From the NCBI GenBank assembly GCA_947467345.1, contig CANIHD010000002.1, forward strand, positions 116,899-180,898: a DNA stretch of 64,000 nt, written 5' to 3'. The DNA is from Alphaproteobacteria bacterium (GTDB lineage: Bacteria > Pseudomonadota > Alphaproteobacteria > Micropepsales > Micropepsaceae). Made by a program: the position numbers and the translations under genes. This document shows positions 63,318-64,000 of this stretch, piece after piece. The notes under the pieces are model-generated. The model had not been told where the DNA came from. It was given only the letters and a program-made list of their open reading frames with translations, and made no database searches. How positions within the stretch are numbered: position 1 is the first letter of the stretch; each line of letters opens with the position of its first letter.

Positions 63318-63812
63318 TCAGTTGCTTACAATCGCCCAGGTGCCGTCGGGCTGCCGGCAGGCACGGCCGGTTGCCGTTTCCAGGCGGCCTTGGACGAAGA
63401 CTTGCTGGCTGTAAGTGGCACAGCGGAAACCGTAGGGGTCGTCGTAATAGTCCCCGACATTGAAGAACCCGTAAGTTCCGGTGTTCTGATTGCGCCAATC
63501 ATAGCGGCGGTTCGGCGTCCCGGAATTGAGCCCGTCGTAATAGGTGCGATAGGCGTAAGAGCGGTCGTCGCAGCTCATGCTCTGGGTCAACGCAGCGCCT
63601 GCCGCGCCGCCCACAATCACGCCCGCGATTGTGGCCGTGCCTCTGCCGTTACCAGCGACATTCCCGAGCAGTCCGCCAATCAGGGCTCCCGCAAGCACGC
63701 CCGCAGGGTCCGTGGTCTGACGGCACTGGGTATAAAAGGAATCATCACGATAGGTGTAGTTCTGGCCGTATTGCTGCTGCCACCATTGATTGGGATTGCC
63801 GCCGCCCGGCAT
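63318..63812 (-). CDS. Glycine-zipper hypothetical protein
   Basis: A 164-residue protein from ATG 63812. A Tyr/Gln/Asn-rich N-terminus (NQWWQQQYGQNYTY) is followed by a glycine-zipper membrane segment, GVLAGALIGGLLGNVAGNG, then GVIVGGAAGAALTQSM, and a C-terminal domain ending VQGRLETATGRACRQPDGTW. The end resembles the SH3-like tails of outer-membrane 17-kDa-antigen-type lipoproteins (inference). No signal peptide or lipobox is visible; the frame is open upstream to about 63951 but offers no ATG, GTG or TTG. Confidence 0.75.
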   Translation of the reverse strand: MPGGGNPNQWWQQQYGQNYTYRDDSFYTQCRQTTDPAGVLAGALIGGLLGNVAGNGRGTATIAGVIVGGAAGAALTQSMSCDDRSYAYRTYYDGLNSGTPNRRYDWRNQNTGTYGFFNVGDYYDDPYGFRCATYSQQVFVQGRLETATGRACRQPDGTWAIVSN

Positions 63813-64000
63813 TGGTCTCGGCGGAATTGTCAGGTTAACTAGCTCGGTCGAAGGAAATTTTTGATCTGAAAATTCACGCAGCAGCAGCGGACGCGGCGAT
63901 CCATCCGTCCATGGCGCTGGCCCGGAAGGTGCGGAGCGTGGATCGTGAAATCAGATGTCGTTGAACGTTGAAGAGATTGTAGACGGTACCGTGGATGGAC

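Noticed and set aside
63090-63842. 250-residue plus-strand ORF near the right edge
   Set aside because: Runs over the terminator hairpin and antisense to the glycine-zipper gene; no motif or plausible start.
1-64000. CRISPR arrays, insertion sequences, integrases, rRNA
   Set aside because: No regularly spaced repeats, transposase or integrase motifs, or rRNA-like stretches were seen; the single tRNA has no attachment-site duplication visible nearby.

Overview
The window looks like a chromosomal segment of a free-living, GC-rich alphaproteobacterium. The markers are GcrA, a class I lysyl-tRNA synthetase, MetZ, a double-length dCTP deaminase, PhoR/PhoU/PhoB and a class GN sortase pair. Species cannot be fixed from the sequence. 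The mix would suit a non-model order close to Caulobacterales, Rhizobiales or Micropepsales, but that is inference. Gene density is high, many neighbours overlap by 4 to 11 bases, and no gene-free stretch exceeds about 250 bases. I see no rRNA, CRISPR array, prophage or insertion sequence.

Left part (0-23.8 kb) is dominated by exported proteins. After a 5'-truncated unknown gene come a divergent peptidoglycan-recycling pair (Mpl-type ligase and LD-carboxypeptidase), a sortase with its VIT/VWA substrate, and a three-gene ABC exporter/AttH operon. A periplasmic redox/binding cluster follows: orphan TctC-type binding protein, two NHL-propeller proteins, a TAT-exported flavoprotein, and an AT-richer lipoprotein lodged between them. 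Then come three tandem paralogous secreted proteins, glutathione-dependent formaldehyde dehydrogenase, and a TAT-exported thiamine-diphosphate enzyme placed 7 bp upstream of a c-type cytochrome. The last pair is the most unusual module in the window. A frameshifted GNAT gene and an exported metallo-beta-lactamase-fold hydrolase close this part.

Middle part (23.9-45 kb): a PfkB sugar kinase, a sarcosine-oxidase-like enzyme, a tripartite RND efflux operon with a divergent TetR regulator (a promoter with an overlapping inverted repeat is visible), and phoR-phoU-phoB with a three-unit Pho box between phoR and phoU but no pst genes. Next are gcrA, the argD-argF-hslO operon with argE convergent to it, folE, apaG, metZ, a SixA-type phosphatase and a short-chain dehydrogenase.

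Right part (45-64 kb): a palindromic repeat element, a GNAT acetyltransferase, a type B carboxylesterase, a prepilin peptidase, and a HerA-like ATPase coupled to a 47-residue membrane protein missing from the ORF track. Then an MFS transporter, tRNA-Gly(CCC), a GlcG/HbpS-family protein, dCTP deaminase and a hybrid kinase with a C-terminal homopolymer frameshift and degenerate receiver/HPt residues. The window ends with lysK, a lipid-free exported TPR-like gene carrying a premature stop, a DUF952 protein, leuB and leuD, DUF971, Trm112, a LON-domain protein, a CnoX-type thioredoxin and a glycine-zipper protein. Decay or indel marks occur at three loci (22.6, 53.88 and 58.28 kb); each could be real or a sequencing or assembly error.
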